Both the position numbers and the translations under genes were made by a program. DNA of 64,000 nucleotides from Penelope pileata (lineage: Eukaryota; Chordata; Aves; Galliformes; Cracidae). The notes under the pieces were generated by a model, which was given only the letters and a program-made list of their open reading frames with translations, was not told the origin of the DNA and did not search any database. Location of the stretch: assembly GCA_013396635.1 (NCBI GenBank), contig WBMW01003832.1, positions 124,001 through 188,000 on the forward strand, written 5' to 3'. Of this stretch, positions 37,515 to 49,700 are shown in pieces (position 1 is the stretch's first letter; the number at the start of each line of letters is the position of its first letter).

Positions 37515-38180
37515 TTGAGGATTCACCAAAATAATGCTTGACCATTCTGGTAGCCTTCTATATCGTCATGACTGGCTGGGTAAATGAGGGGAGAGCAGCA
37601 GATGTTGTGCACATGCTGTTAGTATCAGTACAGGTTAGTACTGGTTAGTACAGGTGGACCTGCTGGAAAGGAGCTCTGTGGAGAAGGACCTGGGTGTCCT
37701 GGTGGACAACAGGTTGACCATGGGTCAGCAGTGTGTGCTTGTGGCCAAGAAGGCCAATGGTATCCTGGAGTGCATTAAAAAGAGTGTGGACAGCAGGTCG
37801 AGGGAGGTTCTCCTCCCCCTCTGCTCTGCCCTGGTGAGGCCACATCTGGAATACTGTGCCCAGTTCTGGGATCCTCAGTTCAAGAAAGACAGGGATCTTC
37901 TAGAGAGAGTCCAGCGGTGAGCCACAAAGATGTTTAAGATCCTGGAGCATCTCCCTTATGAGGAAAGGCTGAGAGCCCTGGGAGTGTTCAGCCTGAAGAA
38001 GAGAAGACTGAGGAGAGATCTTATCAATGCTTATCTAAATGGTGAATGTCAAGATGATGGGGCCAGACTCATTTCAGTGGTGTCCGGTGATTGGACAAGG
38101 GGCAACAGTCACAAACTGGAACACAAGAAGTTCTGTACAAACATGAGGAAAAACGTCTTTACTTTGAGGGGGTCAAGAGG
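37515..38180 (+). mobile_element. CR1 fragment, plus strand, both ends eroded (twin of the 30.7-kb copy)
   Basis: The 5' part (about 37515-37600) matches the CR1 reverse-transcriptase region that encodes the GKSCLTNLVAFYD-type block, then jumps by internal deletion to the C-terminal ORF2 region. An 88-codon frame (37654-37920) carries LLERSSVEKDLGVLVDNRLT and RPHLEYCAQFWDPQ. Clear CR1 homology fades near 38170 within the 3' UTR-proximal region, and no ATTCTATG-type tail follows. That is odd, because CR1 insertion starts from the 3' end, so the tail is normally the best-preserved part. Confidence 0.9.
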
Positions 38181-40524
38181 AATGAGGATATCCCCAAAAA
38201 GCTTAGAGAAGAAACACAGATTCTGAGTCTGAAAGAAAGAGATGTATTTTTCAGAGAACTGGAGTTGAAGTAACAGCTTAGGTTTTAGAACAAATGTGAG
38301 CAACGAGATCATAGGATTTCTTATGTGTGTTTTTTTTTTTTTTGTTTCGGTGTGGTTTTCTTGTCTGTTTTTAGTAGAATTTACCTTAATGTCTTGGATT
38401 TGGAAAGGTGCATATAGATTCCTTGTGTATAGTATTTGTATCTTTATATGCTAGAGTGCATAGAGCTCACAATGTTGTCCTGTGCAACAGACTATATTCT
38501 GAGAATATAGAGTATCCAATGTGTCAGAGATAGAGTTTTATTCTTTCTTTGTTCTTTTTTTTTTTTTCCACAAACTGTAAGCATGACACAGCTCCTATCC
38601 AGAGTTTCTTCCCTAAAATGCTTTTTGGGGTACAGAGGGTCTCACAACCTTTCCCTACTGTCTCTGTCTCTTGTGAAGAGAGGAAGAGGGACATGGTCTA
38701 GGTTTCGTTATAGTCCAGAAAAGCATGTTACTTCTGATGGCCTAAAACTGTCTTTTCACAAGTGTTATAAACGTTTACTACTTTCTGTCAGAAAATTAGT
38801 CATACCAAGAGGCCCCAGATCTGTGGAAACACAGGTGTTATTGTTGAGGGCTCCCTCTTATTTGATCTAATGTTCCTCAGCTATATCCCAAGAGTTGACT
38901 CTTAATGTCTTCAGTGTTTCCATGTCAATGTTTTCTTTCCCAATCACAGTGCACTTTACATACTGACTGATGTACATAAGGATCCTATCATAGCCACAGC
39001 AGTTCCACAGGAATTCTAAGAACAAGCAGCAAATATTATCATGCCAGTGATTTCCTCAATAGGATTTGTTAAAAACACCTAAGTGAACCAAAGTCTTTTC
39101 CCTGAAAGCACTTAAAAATATATATATGATATCTGTCCATCATGGGTAAAGATGTCCATCATAAGTAAAACCCTCATTGTGCTGCTTTAGGAAGATATGT
39201 ATTTAAAAAAAAAAAAAAAAAGAAAAGAAAAAAAAAAAAAAAAGAAAAGATTATTTTAAGAAGTTGTGTCAAGTGTCTCCTACGAAATTCACCCACTCTC
39301 TGTGGGATCTATTTACATTAGAAAATCAAAGGAAAGAATCATCAGAAGGCTTGTGAAAAAGTATAATTTTGCTAGTACAGTGAACTGAGGAAATGACCAG
39401 ATTTGGAAACACAACGTAGTTTCCATTATGGCTGTATAAAGAATATCTGTCTTTGCTAAACTCACTGGGCCCCTTATGTGCCTTGTCAGTGCATGGGCTG
39501 TGATTTGAAACCTTACTGTGCTAAGTTAACCTTTAATGATTAAATGAAGTGGGTGACCTTAGCAATTTTTGAGGCAGTACTACCAGGGAGCCTTTATAGT
39601 CCCACACAGATAAATCAAACTCCTTGCTCATGCCAACAGCACATGGGATAAAATGCCACTCTGCAGAAGCACAGTAAATCCAATGCATTGCGTAGATTAA
39701 CTGAGCAACTTAGGGTGTGGTGGATGTGAGGATTATCTATCTAAGAATTTATCTAACTATTTCTCCAGATGCCTGAAGAGTTGAGTGTTTGGAAAAGCAG
39801 CTAGTTGCTGTGAAAACCATGTGGCTGACTGATTGATGGGCTTTGGATCTCTAAACTGAGGACATGAGCCCAGAGCTATAACCCTGTCCTATAATGGCTT
39901 GGGGATGGACGCTCACAAAAAATTAGCTGCAACCAAACGCTGTGTGAACCTAGCACAATCAACTTTCTTCACCTCCAATGCAACTGGAAGTTCTTTCCGG
40001 CTTCCTGAGGGAAGCTGGCCATAGAAAGAGATTCCCAAATCAACACCCAAAAATATTTTATGCTGGCAAGATCCCTGGGATCCCCTGTGGGACAACTCTC
40101 CTGTTAGTGTGCTCTGTCTCATTAGCTCACATCAATCAGAAGTGTCATCCAGTGTACAGCAGACCGCTGTTAAGTCCTGAGCTGCTGATTTACCAAATGC
40201 ATTTTCTAGTATTAGTAGTCAGTCTCCCTTATGCTGTTAAGACTGAGAGGGAAATGCTGGCCATGAAATTTGGGAATGAAAATTACAGAGACTTGATCTT
40301 TAGTTCAAACAGAATAACTGTTGTAGTCACACCTTGTCCCTCTAAATAATTATCACATGCTATACTATCGACATCATTTTCAATACTGCTGAAAACCATG
40401 TATTAACAACAAAGTTAAATTTGTTTTTCCCATCAAACTGTTTTTCACTTAAGTGATGCATCTTATTTAAAGTTCTTGTCTTGAATACTCATCAGGTATA
40501 AATCAGAATAAGTCTACTAAAGCT
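38181..40524. other. Unique AT-rich DNA without a recognisable gene
   Basis: T runs at about 38330-38343 and 38557-38569, and an A-rich tract at 39205-39250. Frames of 95 aa (38583-38870) and 123 aa (39978-40349) show no recognisable domain. No repeat family was recognised. Confidence 0.55.
39205..39250. repeat. A-rich tract with AAAAG interruptions
   Basis: About 46 bases of A interrupted by three or four G. No element body was recognised beside it. Confidence 0.85.
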
Positions 40525-41370
40525 GATAGAATCTTAGAACGGCCTGGATTGGAAGGGACCCCAAGGATCATCAAGTTCCAACTGCTCTGCCACAGGCGGG
40601 GCCACCAACCTCCAGATCAAGTACTAGAACAGACTGCCCAGGACTCCATTCAATCTGGTCTTGAACACCTCCAGCGACATCCACACCCTCTCTGGGCAGC
40701 CTGTTCCAGCACCTCACCACTCTCCCAGTAAAGAACTTCCCCCTGATGTCTAATCTAAACCTTCCCTCTTACAGCTTAAAACCATTCCCCCTTGTCCTAT
40801 CACTGTCTACCCTTTTGAAAAACTGGTTTCCCTCCTGTTTATAATCTCCTTTTAAATACAGGAAGGCCGCTATGAGGTCGCCCCGCAGCCTTCTCCTCTC
40901 CATGCTGAACAAGACCAGCTCCCTCAGTCTGTCCTCATAGGGGAGGTGCTCCAGCCCTCTGATCATCTTTGTGGCCCTCCTCTGAACCCTCTCCAAAAGT
41001 TTCACATCTTTTCTGTACTGGAGGTCCCAGACCTGGATGCAGTACTCCAGATGGGGCCTCAGGAGGGCAGAGTAGAGAGGGACAATCAGCTTCCTGTCCC
41101 TGCTGGCCACCCCTCTTCTGATGGAGCCCAGGATACTGTTGGTCTTCTGAGCTGCAAGTGCACACTGCTGGCTTATGTTCAGTTTTTCATCCACCGGGAC
41201 CCCTAGGTCCTTCTCTGCAGGGCTACTCTAAAGGGGTTCTTCTCTCAGCCTGCATATGTATATCTGGGATTACTCCAATCCAGGTGCAGAATCTTGCACT
41301 TTGTTGTGTTGAACCTCATTAGGTTCACATGGGCCCACCTTTCAAGTTTGTTGAGGTCCCTTGTCTGTCA
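40525..41370 (-). mobile_element. CR1 fragment of a different subfamily, minus strand
   Basis: The plus strand opens with GATAGAATCTTAGAACGGCC, the complement of a CR1 3' end, and runs through 3' UTR and ORF2 C-terminal sequence. A 141-codon minus frame (40769-41194) holds LNISQQCALAAQKTNSILG, RPHLEYCIQVWDLQYRKD and EHLPYEDRLREL without interruption. Homology continues 5' to the ATGTGAACCTAATGAGGTTC region and stops near 41370. The protein differs consistently from the 30.7/37.5-kb pair, marking a separate CR1 subfamily. Confidence 0.92.
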
Positions 41371-43949
41371 ATGCTGATTTATACCAGCAAAGTTTGGGCC
41401 TAGAGGTTTAATTTTCCAGTGTTTTTCAATTTTTCTGCTTATGTGTATGCTTGAAAAGTGATTCTAAATTACTATATGGTATCATGATAAGTGAGCTAAA
41501 ATCATGACATTCAGGCATTCTATGCCTGTTCTGTATGTAGTTAAGTGGAAATAAAAGGTGTGGTACAAAGCAGAGAAAATATCTCTTTTCTGGAACTCAT
41601 TATAGTAATGGGACTTTTATTTCCAGCCATTTCTCCAAGCAGAAAGACAGTGCTATGCCCTTCTCTCATAGTGATAAGAGAAAGCTGAAATACATTTTTT
41701 TAACAGTTATACAAGCATGTTGCTTTATTTAAAACTATTTTTTAGCACTATTTTTGATGAATGAAACAAAAATAAAAATTTACTAATCTTTCAGGCTCAT
41801 CTCAAACAGATGAGCCACTCCCTCTGCTGGGGATATTTCTACAAACTGCTCTGTAAATGAAACGGATGTTATGTTTCTCCGGGAAATAGTAGAAACATTT
41901 CAAAAATCACATAAAATCTTATCAGTGTTATGGCATAAAAGTATTTCTCAGGAGTATGTAACTGTCTTTATGCTAGTCTACATTCTTAAAATATCCACTT
42001 CATTCAGAAAAAAAGAAGCAGAAACAGCAAAATGTAGAATTTCTTCATCATCTGATTTAAAGTATATTTCTTCTTACATGTTTATAAATTTATTTGCAGC
42101 TTGCCAAAGATAACTGAATGATAATACTGCAGAGGAACATTTTCCATTTTGCTACACATTAAGTTCACTCTGAACAGGAGCTCTATGACATGTTCATAAT
42201 TTTTGTCTTCTTCTGCTAAAACACAAGAAAATCACCTTGAGGGTAATGATTCTCAGGATAAGAAGTTTATTTTCATGGTTTTGTTCAGATATTGACATTT
42301 CAGATGAAGCTGCAGTGAATTCCAAGGAATGTCTCTTGTGAAATGCCAGGAAGTATTCCAACATAAATTTACACATTTATTGTTTTCTCAGTCAAGCTGT
42401 AAAAGCGTGAAAACATTTGTGCTTAAAAAAAAATAATTATTAAAAAAGTATGCTTAAAAAGATACAGAACCGAAGGATACACAATTAGATTTTCTGTCCA
42501 CTGCATTTCTTTTCTTGCCTACTACTGTAATAACTCATTTGCCCATATCAAAAAAGTCTGAAGGAAGGACAGATGTTTCAGAAATGAGGAAGATCCTATA
42601 AGATCTCTGAAAACTGATGTCTGGTTAAAAGACAGAGAGCCAAATTAGGGCTTCTACTTTAGGCAAAGGAGCAGTCTCAGCCTCTATACATTTTGTTCAG
42701 TAGCCATTGTTCCTATCAAACTGCGTATGTGAGCAGATCAAATTGCAAGGACATGACTGTGGACTAGCCACTGCACTGCTGTTGTCTTTCTCGATGAGGG
42801 TGGCAAAAGCAAGTTGACATTAAAGGGTATAGGTGACAAAATACATAACTCTGTTGCAAATAATCTCACTTTACTTCTGATTTTCATGGAACAGATTGCT
42901 TCATTTTTGAATTTATATAAATGTCAGAAAAAATAAAGTCTGCAGGAAAAACGTGGAAAGAATTTGTTCAGAAAGGATAAAATGGAAAATTCCAACCTTC
43001 CCCAAATTTTCTCCTAGTTTGTTTATAGAATTTCACCTGGAATCAGATTCGTACCATAGCTTGATTTTTTTTTCCTTGATTTTCTAAAAAAGGGACACTT
43101 AGCCCAGTAGTTAGTGCCTTTGTGGTGTCTTTATTGTTTTAGTGGTAACTTGTTTAACAGGACAGAATAAAACCACTAAATAAAAGCTGAATTCTAACAA
43201 CCTTCTGTTGAAAAGAACTAATTTCAATAAGATTATTTGAATAGACTGCAGTCTTTGAACATGCCTGAATTTGGCAAAAACGGGAGTGGTAATTGCACCA
43301 GGAACAGCCCAAATGACTGGGATTTATCTGCTTTTAAATTTCTACAGGCTCATTTGGCTTCTCATATCCAGTGCAAAATAGGGAATCCTAAAGGCCATGA
43401 GTGTCATTGGAGAAGATGATGATATGTTATAATTCATTCCAATGTTACCTAGCTGTGACTGACTTGAATTTTTTCCTGTGCTCAGGGCCAATTTATACCG
43501 TTCTTTGTAGAGTGTACATGAATAACAAAAGGTGCAGTAGGAATATTTAAGAACTAAGAAACAGGCTTGTTTCTTGAGAAATGAAGGATTCAGTAAAAGT
43601 CAGAACTATGTGACTGGTTTCTAGGATGAAGAAGAAGAAGTGAAGAAATTGTGATTATATACAAGTTAAGAACAAGTATGCATACTGATATTCCAGCTTA
43701 AAAAAAAATAAAATAAAATTGAAAGCAGAGATCTTTATTAATGAAGCTGTCTCAAGATGAAATAGTGGAATCATGTAGCTGTAAAAATATTTAACAAATA
43801 ATCCATGAAATTTTAAGGAAGTTCTTGTTGAGAGAACCTTACAGAAAATTGAATAAGACCTGAGGAATTCCACAGAATTCAAGAAAAAATCTTCAGCTTT
43901 ACATAAGACCTTATGTATTTAAGACTTCATTAAATCTGAAGTCACTAAA
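41371..43949. other. Unique AT-rich DNA without a recognisable gene
   Basis: No exon, RNA gene or transposon was recognised. Short frames of 60-80 aa appear on both strands with no domain, and there are only short A-rich runs (about 42424-42437 and 43699-43715). Confidence 0.6.
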
Positions 43950-45381
43950 TAGGTACTGGATGATGTGGTTGCCATGTTACTCTCCAACATATTTGAAAAG
44001 ACATGGCTGTCAGTTAAAGTCCCCAGTAACTGGAAAAAGGGAAACATCACTCCTATTTTTAAGAAAGGGAGGAAGGAGGGCCTGGGGAACTACAGGTCAG
44101 TGAGTCTCGTGTCTGTGCCTGGGAAGATCATGGAACAGATCCTTCTGGAAAATATGTTAAGGCATATGTGTAATGAGGTGATCCAAGACAGACAGCACAG
44201 TTTCACCAAGGACAGATCATGTCTGACCAATCTGATGGCCTTCTATGATGGGTGACAGCACCAGTGGACAAAGGAAGGACAACTGATGTTATGGACTTGT
44301 GCAACACCTTTGACATGGTCCCACGCCACGTCCTTATCGCTAAATTGGAGAAATACGGATCTGAAGGGTGGACTATTCAGTGGATAAAGAACGGGTTAGA
44401 TGGCTGCAGCCAGAGGGCTGTGGTGAACAGCTCTATGTCCTGGTGGAAGCTGGTCATGAGTGGTGTCCCCCAGGAGTCCTGTGTGGGACTGGTCCTTTTC
44501 AACGTCTTTATCAACAGCATGGACTCTGGGATTGAGCGCACCCTCAGCAAGTTGCAAAAGACACTAAGCTGGGTGGTGCAGTTGACAGAATAGAAGGAAG
44601 AAATGCCATTCAGAGGGACCTGGACAGTCTAGAAAAGTGGACCCACATGAACCTAATGAGGTTCAACAAGATCAAGTGCAAGGTGTCACTCTTCAGTTAG
44701 GGCAATCCCAGGTGTGTGTACAGACTGGAAGAAGAACTCCTTGAGAGCAGCTCTGTGGAGAAGGACTTGGGGGTCCTGGTAGATGAAAAGCTGGACTGCA
44801 TCAGAAGAGGAGTGGCCAGCAGGGAGAGAGAGGCGGTTGTCCCCCTCTACTCTGCCCTTGTAGGGGCCTATGGGGAGTACTGAGTCCACGCCTGGGGCCC
44901 CCAGAATAAGAAGGATGCAGAGCTATTAAAGCGGGTCCAGAGAAGGGCCAGAAAGATTATTAAAAGTCTGGATCACCTTTCCTATGGGGAAAGGTTGAGG
45001 GTTGGGCTTGTTTAGTTTGGAGAGGAGAAGGCTCTGGGGCCATCTCTGCTACCAGTACGTGGAAGGAGCTTACAAACAGGAAGGAAACTGACTTTTTACA
45101 CAATCTAATAGTGACAGAACAAGGGGGAGTGACTATAAACTGAAAGAGGGGAGATTTAGGTTAGATTTTAGGAAGACATTTTATTACTCAGAGGGTGGTG
45201 AGGCCCTGGACCAGGTTGTCCAAAGAAGTCATGGATGCCCCATCCCTGGAGGTGTTTAAGGCTAGGCTGGATGGGGTTCTGGGCAGTCTGATCGAGTGGG
45301 TGGCAACCCTGCCCGTGGCAGAGGGGTTGGAGGTAGATGATCCTCTGAGGTTGCTTCTTATCTAAGCTATTCTATGATTCT
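43950..45381 (+). mobile_element. CR1 copy spanning reverse transcriptase to 3' tail, plus strand
   Basis: A 1.43-kb CR1 on the plus strand. It starts inside ORF2 just upstream of the reverse transcriptase and continues through the C-terminal region (for example the DLGVLVDEKLD equivalent near 44768-44800) and the 3' UTR. It ends with GCTATTCTATGATTCT. Stops and frameshifts occur throughout. It is the first element of a dense cluster that continues with a solo LTR and a mariner copy. Confidence 0.93.
43965..44593 (+). pseudogene. CR1 reverse-transcriptase remnant with destroyed FADD box
   Basis: Two overlapping frames carry the reverse-transcriptase blocks. 43965-44255 has VPSNWKKGNITPIFKKG, GNYRSVSLVSVPGKIMEQIL and QHSFTKDRSCLTNLMAFYDG. 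44252-44593 has CNTFDMVPRHV, WIKNGLDGCSQRAVV and SGVPQESCVGLVLFNVFI. A single-base frameshift separates them at about 44252. After RTLSK the expected FADDTKL is lost: the DNA near 44551-44565 reads GTTGCAAAAGACACT, consistent with a small deletion or substitution that removed the catalytic aspartates. Confidence 0.9.
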
Positions 45382-45679
45382 TTGCTTTTGAGATTCAGCC
45401 TCTCAAAAGTGCCTTTCTATTTAGTATGTCTCGGTGCATAAAGAGCCCTCCTCCTATATGTAATACAACCTTTTAATACGGCAGAAGCAATATTTGAACA
45501 CATAGATTTTTTGAAATGTAGATAACACATAAGAATACGGCATTTGGCCATGAAGTCCAGTCTGTTCAGACCACATTTTTGTTCATTTTAATGAAAATCT
45601 TACAAAAAGCTTTACCCTTCTACTGTTCAGTTGTTTTCTAGGAATGTATGCATCCCTAGTTCATACTCCTTTACTACAT

Positions 45680-46200
45680 TGTTGTGTTTCGACCTAGCAG
45701 ATAGCTAAGTCCCACACAGTTGTTTGCTCACCCTCCCCCCTCACAAGTGGGACTGGGGAGAGAATTAAGGAATAAATACGGTAGAGCTCGTGGGCTGAAA
45801 TAAAAGCTAATTACTAAGACAGCAGAGAGAATAAAAGAAATTCCAGTACATATATATATGTAAGAAACAACAGATGATACACAAAGCAAGGGACCAACAA
45901 CCCATACCCAACCAGGAGCAGCCCCTCCCTTCGAGCAAGGGACTCCCCTTCCGTACAAATCACATGATGTGATGTGATATGGAATAGCTCTTTGATCAGT
46001 ATAGGTCAGCTGCCCTGGTCCTGTCCCCTCCCAGTTCCCAGCTCCTTATGCCTCCTAACTGCTTCACTGAGGAACAAAATACGTCTCTGGCTGTGTTCAA
46101 CTCTGCCAGGGTGTTATCAGCTTTGTTTCGCTTCTGGGAACAAAACATAGCTTCATACCAGACACTATGAGAGAAGTAACTTCCGTTAGAAACTAAGACA
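45680..46200 (-). mobile_element. Solo LTR of an endogenous retrovirus, complete, with 5-bp target duplication
   Basis: A 521-bp LTR reading on the minus strand from TGTCTTAGTTTC (46200 downward) to CGAAACACAACA (ending at 45680), giving canonical TG...CA ends. The identical pentamer TACAT flanks it at 45675-45679 and 46201-46205, a 5-bp target-site duplication, the length often seen with ERVL-like (class III) elements. On the minus strand it contains GGGCAGCTGACC and ATTCCATATCACATCACATC, the U3 region shared with the LTR at 29262. No internal viral sequence remains, so it arose by recombination between the two LTRs of a provirus. Confidence 0.9.
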
Positions 46201-46215
46201 TACATTTATGTTATA

Positions 46216-46764
46216 TATGAGGGCTACTCTGAAACTAATACCTTCTATTTTATTATGTTGGTCCACAATGTCAGAGATGGATGTTGGTGGCAATAGAGGC
46301 TGAACCTTCCCACCAATATCCCATTACATGTTGTTGCCATGCATCAGATGGCAGCAGTGGGGCAGTCTAACAAAATGGTGTCTGACATGGAAGTGCATAT
46401 TGAAGGGAAGGTGTGGAACTGAATTCTTAGATGTGGAAAAAATGGCACTCACTGACATTCATCAAAGCTTGCTGAACTTTTATAGAGACCAAACAGTGGA
46501 TGTGAGCACAGTGAGGTGGTGGTGGTGCATTTCAACAGTGACAACAGGGACAGTGGGGCACCTCCACTGGTGCAGATTGTTACGACCATGGCATGCAGGC
46601 TCTTATTCATTGCAGGCAAAAATGCATAGCTTATGGTGGTGACTATGCTGAAGAAGAGTGTTTCGTAGCTGAGAATTTGTTGTATCAAATAGTGCCATTA
46701 CACTCTTTCCATCTGTTATAGTTTCCAATGGAAATAAATAGGAGGCATTACTTTCAAGGCAACC
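46216..46764 (+). mobile_element. Short mariner-type DNA transposon, copy 2 (Galluhop/Mariner1_GG-like)
   Basis: A 549-bp element between TA dinucleotides at 46214-46215 and 46765-46766. The left end contains GGGCTACTCTGAAACTAATA. The right end is AGGAGGCATTACTTTCAAGG, whose complement resembles an inverted terminus. It aligns along its length with the inverted copy at 18416-18979. It lies only about ten bases beyond the target duplication of the solo LTR. Confidence 0.85.
46418..46522 (+). pseudogene. Mariner transposase N-terminal fragment (dead)
   Basis: A plus-strand frame reads EFLDVEKMALTDIHQSLLNF and then DQTVDVSTVRWW, matching the N-terminal helix-turn-helix DNA-binding region of mariner transposases and the equivalent segment of copy 1. 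The frame runs out of homology immediately afterwards and the catalytic DDE/D domain is missing. The fragment cannot act as a transposase. Confidence 0.75.
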
Positions 46765-49700
46765 TACTTAACTTGGCTCTTTCCAAATATCCTCTTCCTA
46801 TGTCCCTAGAAAAAACTGGAGATTGACAGAAGCACAACATAGAGACCAGAAGAAGTGTGAACCTAGCAAAGCAGTTAGGTTCCTACCTGAAGTTGGGTAA
46901 GCACTGAATCAAGTACCCAGAGATACAAATACAGTTTCACAATAATTTACCTTGAGAGAAGGAAGAACCGTGAGGAAATTTTCTATAGCTATATGATGAG
47001 CTAAGTCAAGAGTTTAATAAATTCAGAGAACTGATAGGTGCTGAAGGTAGGGCAATGTGTTCTGCCTGCTGAACATACAGCTGCTGCTTTAGAGAATGCA
47101 GCGGTCATTCTTATTTCTCTCCTGTGGCTCTCCCAGGTGTTTCAGTGAACACAACATCTGGAGGGTAGCACACAGCTTTACTCGGGTCATCTATTGTTCT
47201 GTGGATTACAAATGAAGTCCTGTCAATTTAACTGTGTGTTTGCTGGAAAAGCAACATTAAAAATTATGGAAAGAAGTGGTCAATAGTTTCTAGAGCTAAA
47301 ACAAACTGTCAGACCAAATTGTGTAACAGTGTAACAACACTTTTCAAATCAGAATCTTTGTGTGTCCTACATGATTGCAACTACTGGTCATATCTTTGAA
47401 TTTTGAAGGTTATGGGTTTTTTTTTTTTGAAGAGCTGTTCTGCATAGAAACTGAGTGTAGAGCCTACTCCAGCTCACAGTGGGTCACAATTTTGCTTCCA
47501 TTATTTTCTCCTTTGTCAATCTGCTCTAAGTGGCATTACCAAATATGTGAGATGAAGCATGGATGCCTCGTACTGTGGTTCCCCATGAAAAATGGGGAAA
47601 AAATACTTTGGAAATATTGGTCTTTGTTCACAAATTGCTGGAATATTCTGGCTATATTTAGAATATTGTTCTTACTTCTGCCTGAAAGAATGATGAAGCA
47701 GTCCTGAAATACAAGTTCTGTTTAAAAGATCTATATATTTAAACATGTACATGTCATATAATCTAGCTATTTTATTCAATTCTCACATATTTTATTTCAC
47801 AAGACTCTTTGAATAAATATTCAACAGATTTCTTCTGTACATCTCAGAATGAACAGATCCCAGAATCAGAATTCATAATTTATTCTCCTTTTATAATAAA
47901 TATTATATACATGGAAATTCCAACCAGGAATGTTAGGAGAATGTAAAAAGGGAAACAGAGAAAAAAGAAAGACAATATTTTTATATTTAACTGATAAACC
48001 TTTATACTGAAGTCTTTGCACCTTGGCCAGATATAAACGTTTCTCTCTGAGTCATGAGAAGGTATGACTGTACCGGTAGCATGCACTATATACTGCAATG
48101 TTGTCTCAAACAATATGAATGTCATGTATCTGTCTGTGTATGCCTGAATATATCACGTCTTGCCCTTGAAAAGATTCAGCTCGGTTGATTAAAGTTTCTT
48201 AAATAATTTTCAAACGTGGAAACTACAGAAGTTACAAATGTGGGAAAAGACATTTCAGATTGGGAATACTTAGGTGTCTTATACTAGAGTTTCACTGATA
48301 TTTTATTCTTTTAACAAATGAAAAAGACACATTTCTGTCAGTCCTCATGTTGTGCACCACAGAAAAGATTAACAACTTTTTTTGTTCTCTACATATTCTT
48401 TCCTAAAGGATAAGTTTTCAGAGAACTAAATGACTACATTCTTGTGTAATTTCCCTTCCTCCTTGGCCCAGTTTTGCAGGCTTCTGAGGAACAGCAGTAT
48501 ATAGTCTTAACTATGCCACATGACATTTAGATTATTTCCACCATTAAATTACATGAAAATAAAGTTGATGGAGTTGTGGATAGTTTAAAAGGTCTTGCAG
48601 CTTAATGTCTGAATCTCACATAAATGTGACTTTATGTAGTAGTTCTTATTTATTTCAGTATTTAATATTTGTTATCATTTACTGTGTAATAACAGAGTAT
48701 TTTGGGGAGTTTGTCCTAAAGAGACAGAACAGGTCAGGCACAGAGCTAGAAAAATAACCTATATATTCCACATTATATTATAGAGTCATAGCCACTTTTA
48801 ATGTTCTGTCGTTTCAGTGAATCAGTGTAGGCTGAAGCTCTGTGCCTGCTTTTGCTCGGAGAATGAATTATTATATTATGTTTTTGCTGTTAAACTGATG
48901 ACATTTATGATCTACACAATGTATTCCTCCTATAAGTGTGAGTAATTTTTTTTCAGTCTGTTACAAAAGCAGGTGCATAGTTGGCTGTGGTTTTTTTTTT
49001 CATTTTGAAATGTAATAAAGTCAGTTTTTGGCCTCAAGCAACAGTCAGATTTAAAATAGGAACTACTTTGAAGCAACATGAAGTTGCACCCATCCTCTAG
49101 GATATTAAATGTGTTTTCTTTCTCTGACTTTCTAAATGTATCTCATTGTTTAATGGAATTCTAACTGTAAGATTTATTTGTAGGCATTTCAGGTGGACTT
49201 CCTTTAGAAACAGATAATGATGCACCCACAACTTCAAAACACACCGAACAGATTGTAGTGGGGGGGATTTTTTTACTTCCACGTCACAAAGAAGAATAAA
49301 CAAATTCTTAGTATTTCAAGAGAAGCAATAATACACCTGGTGGGTGGGTTATCTAAGGGAGCGGGACAGACAGAACCTGGCTACAGCCTACATGGTCTTT
49401 CTTTCAAACACAGATTAGATTGTGCAATTCACAATCAATAGTAGCCTGTTCTTTTAAAAGGAGTTGGTAAACAAACAAGCCATTGCAGAAAGTCTGATTT
49501 TCCAGTTGAAGCAAGATATTCTCATTAGTAAGATCTACTGATGAACTTTGCATTTTTGAGACTGAGCATCTGGATATGAAGTAGAAGCGATCCTCGGAAT
49601 AACAGAAACAAATATTGGACAGAATTTGGAATGTTTGTGTTCAGTTGGTATGAGTTTAAGTCATATTCCCAAGCAGATATGCAGCTTACTTGGAAAACTG

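Noticed and set aside
18416..46764. Repeat families occur in mirror order: mariner(-), LTR(+), CR1(-) then CR1(+), LTR(-), mariner(+), suggesting a giant palindrome or inverted duplication.
   Set aside because: Spacings do not match (about 10.8 kb between mariner and LTR on the left, about 15 bases on the right), the LTR and mariner pairs are much more diverged than the CR1 pair, and the unique DNA between them is not shared. Coincidence is the simplest reading.
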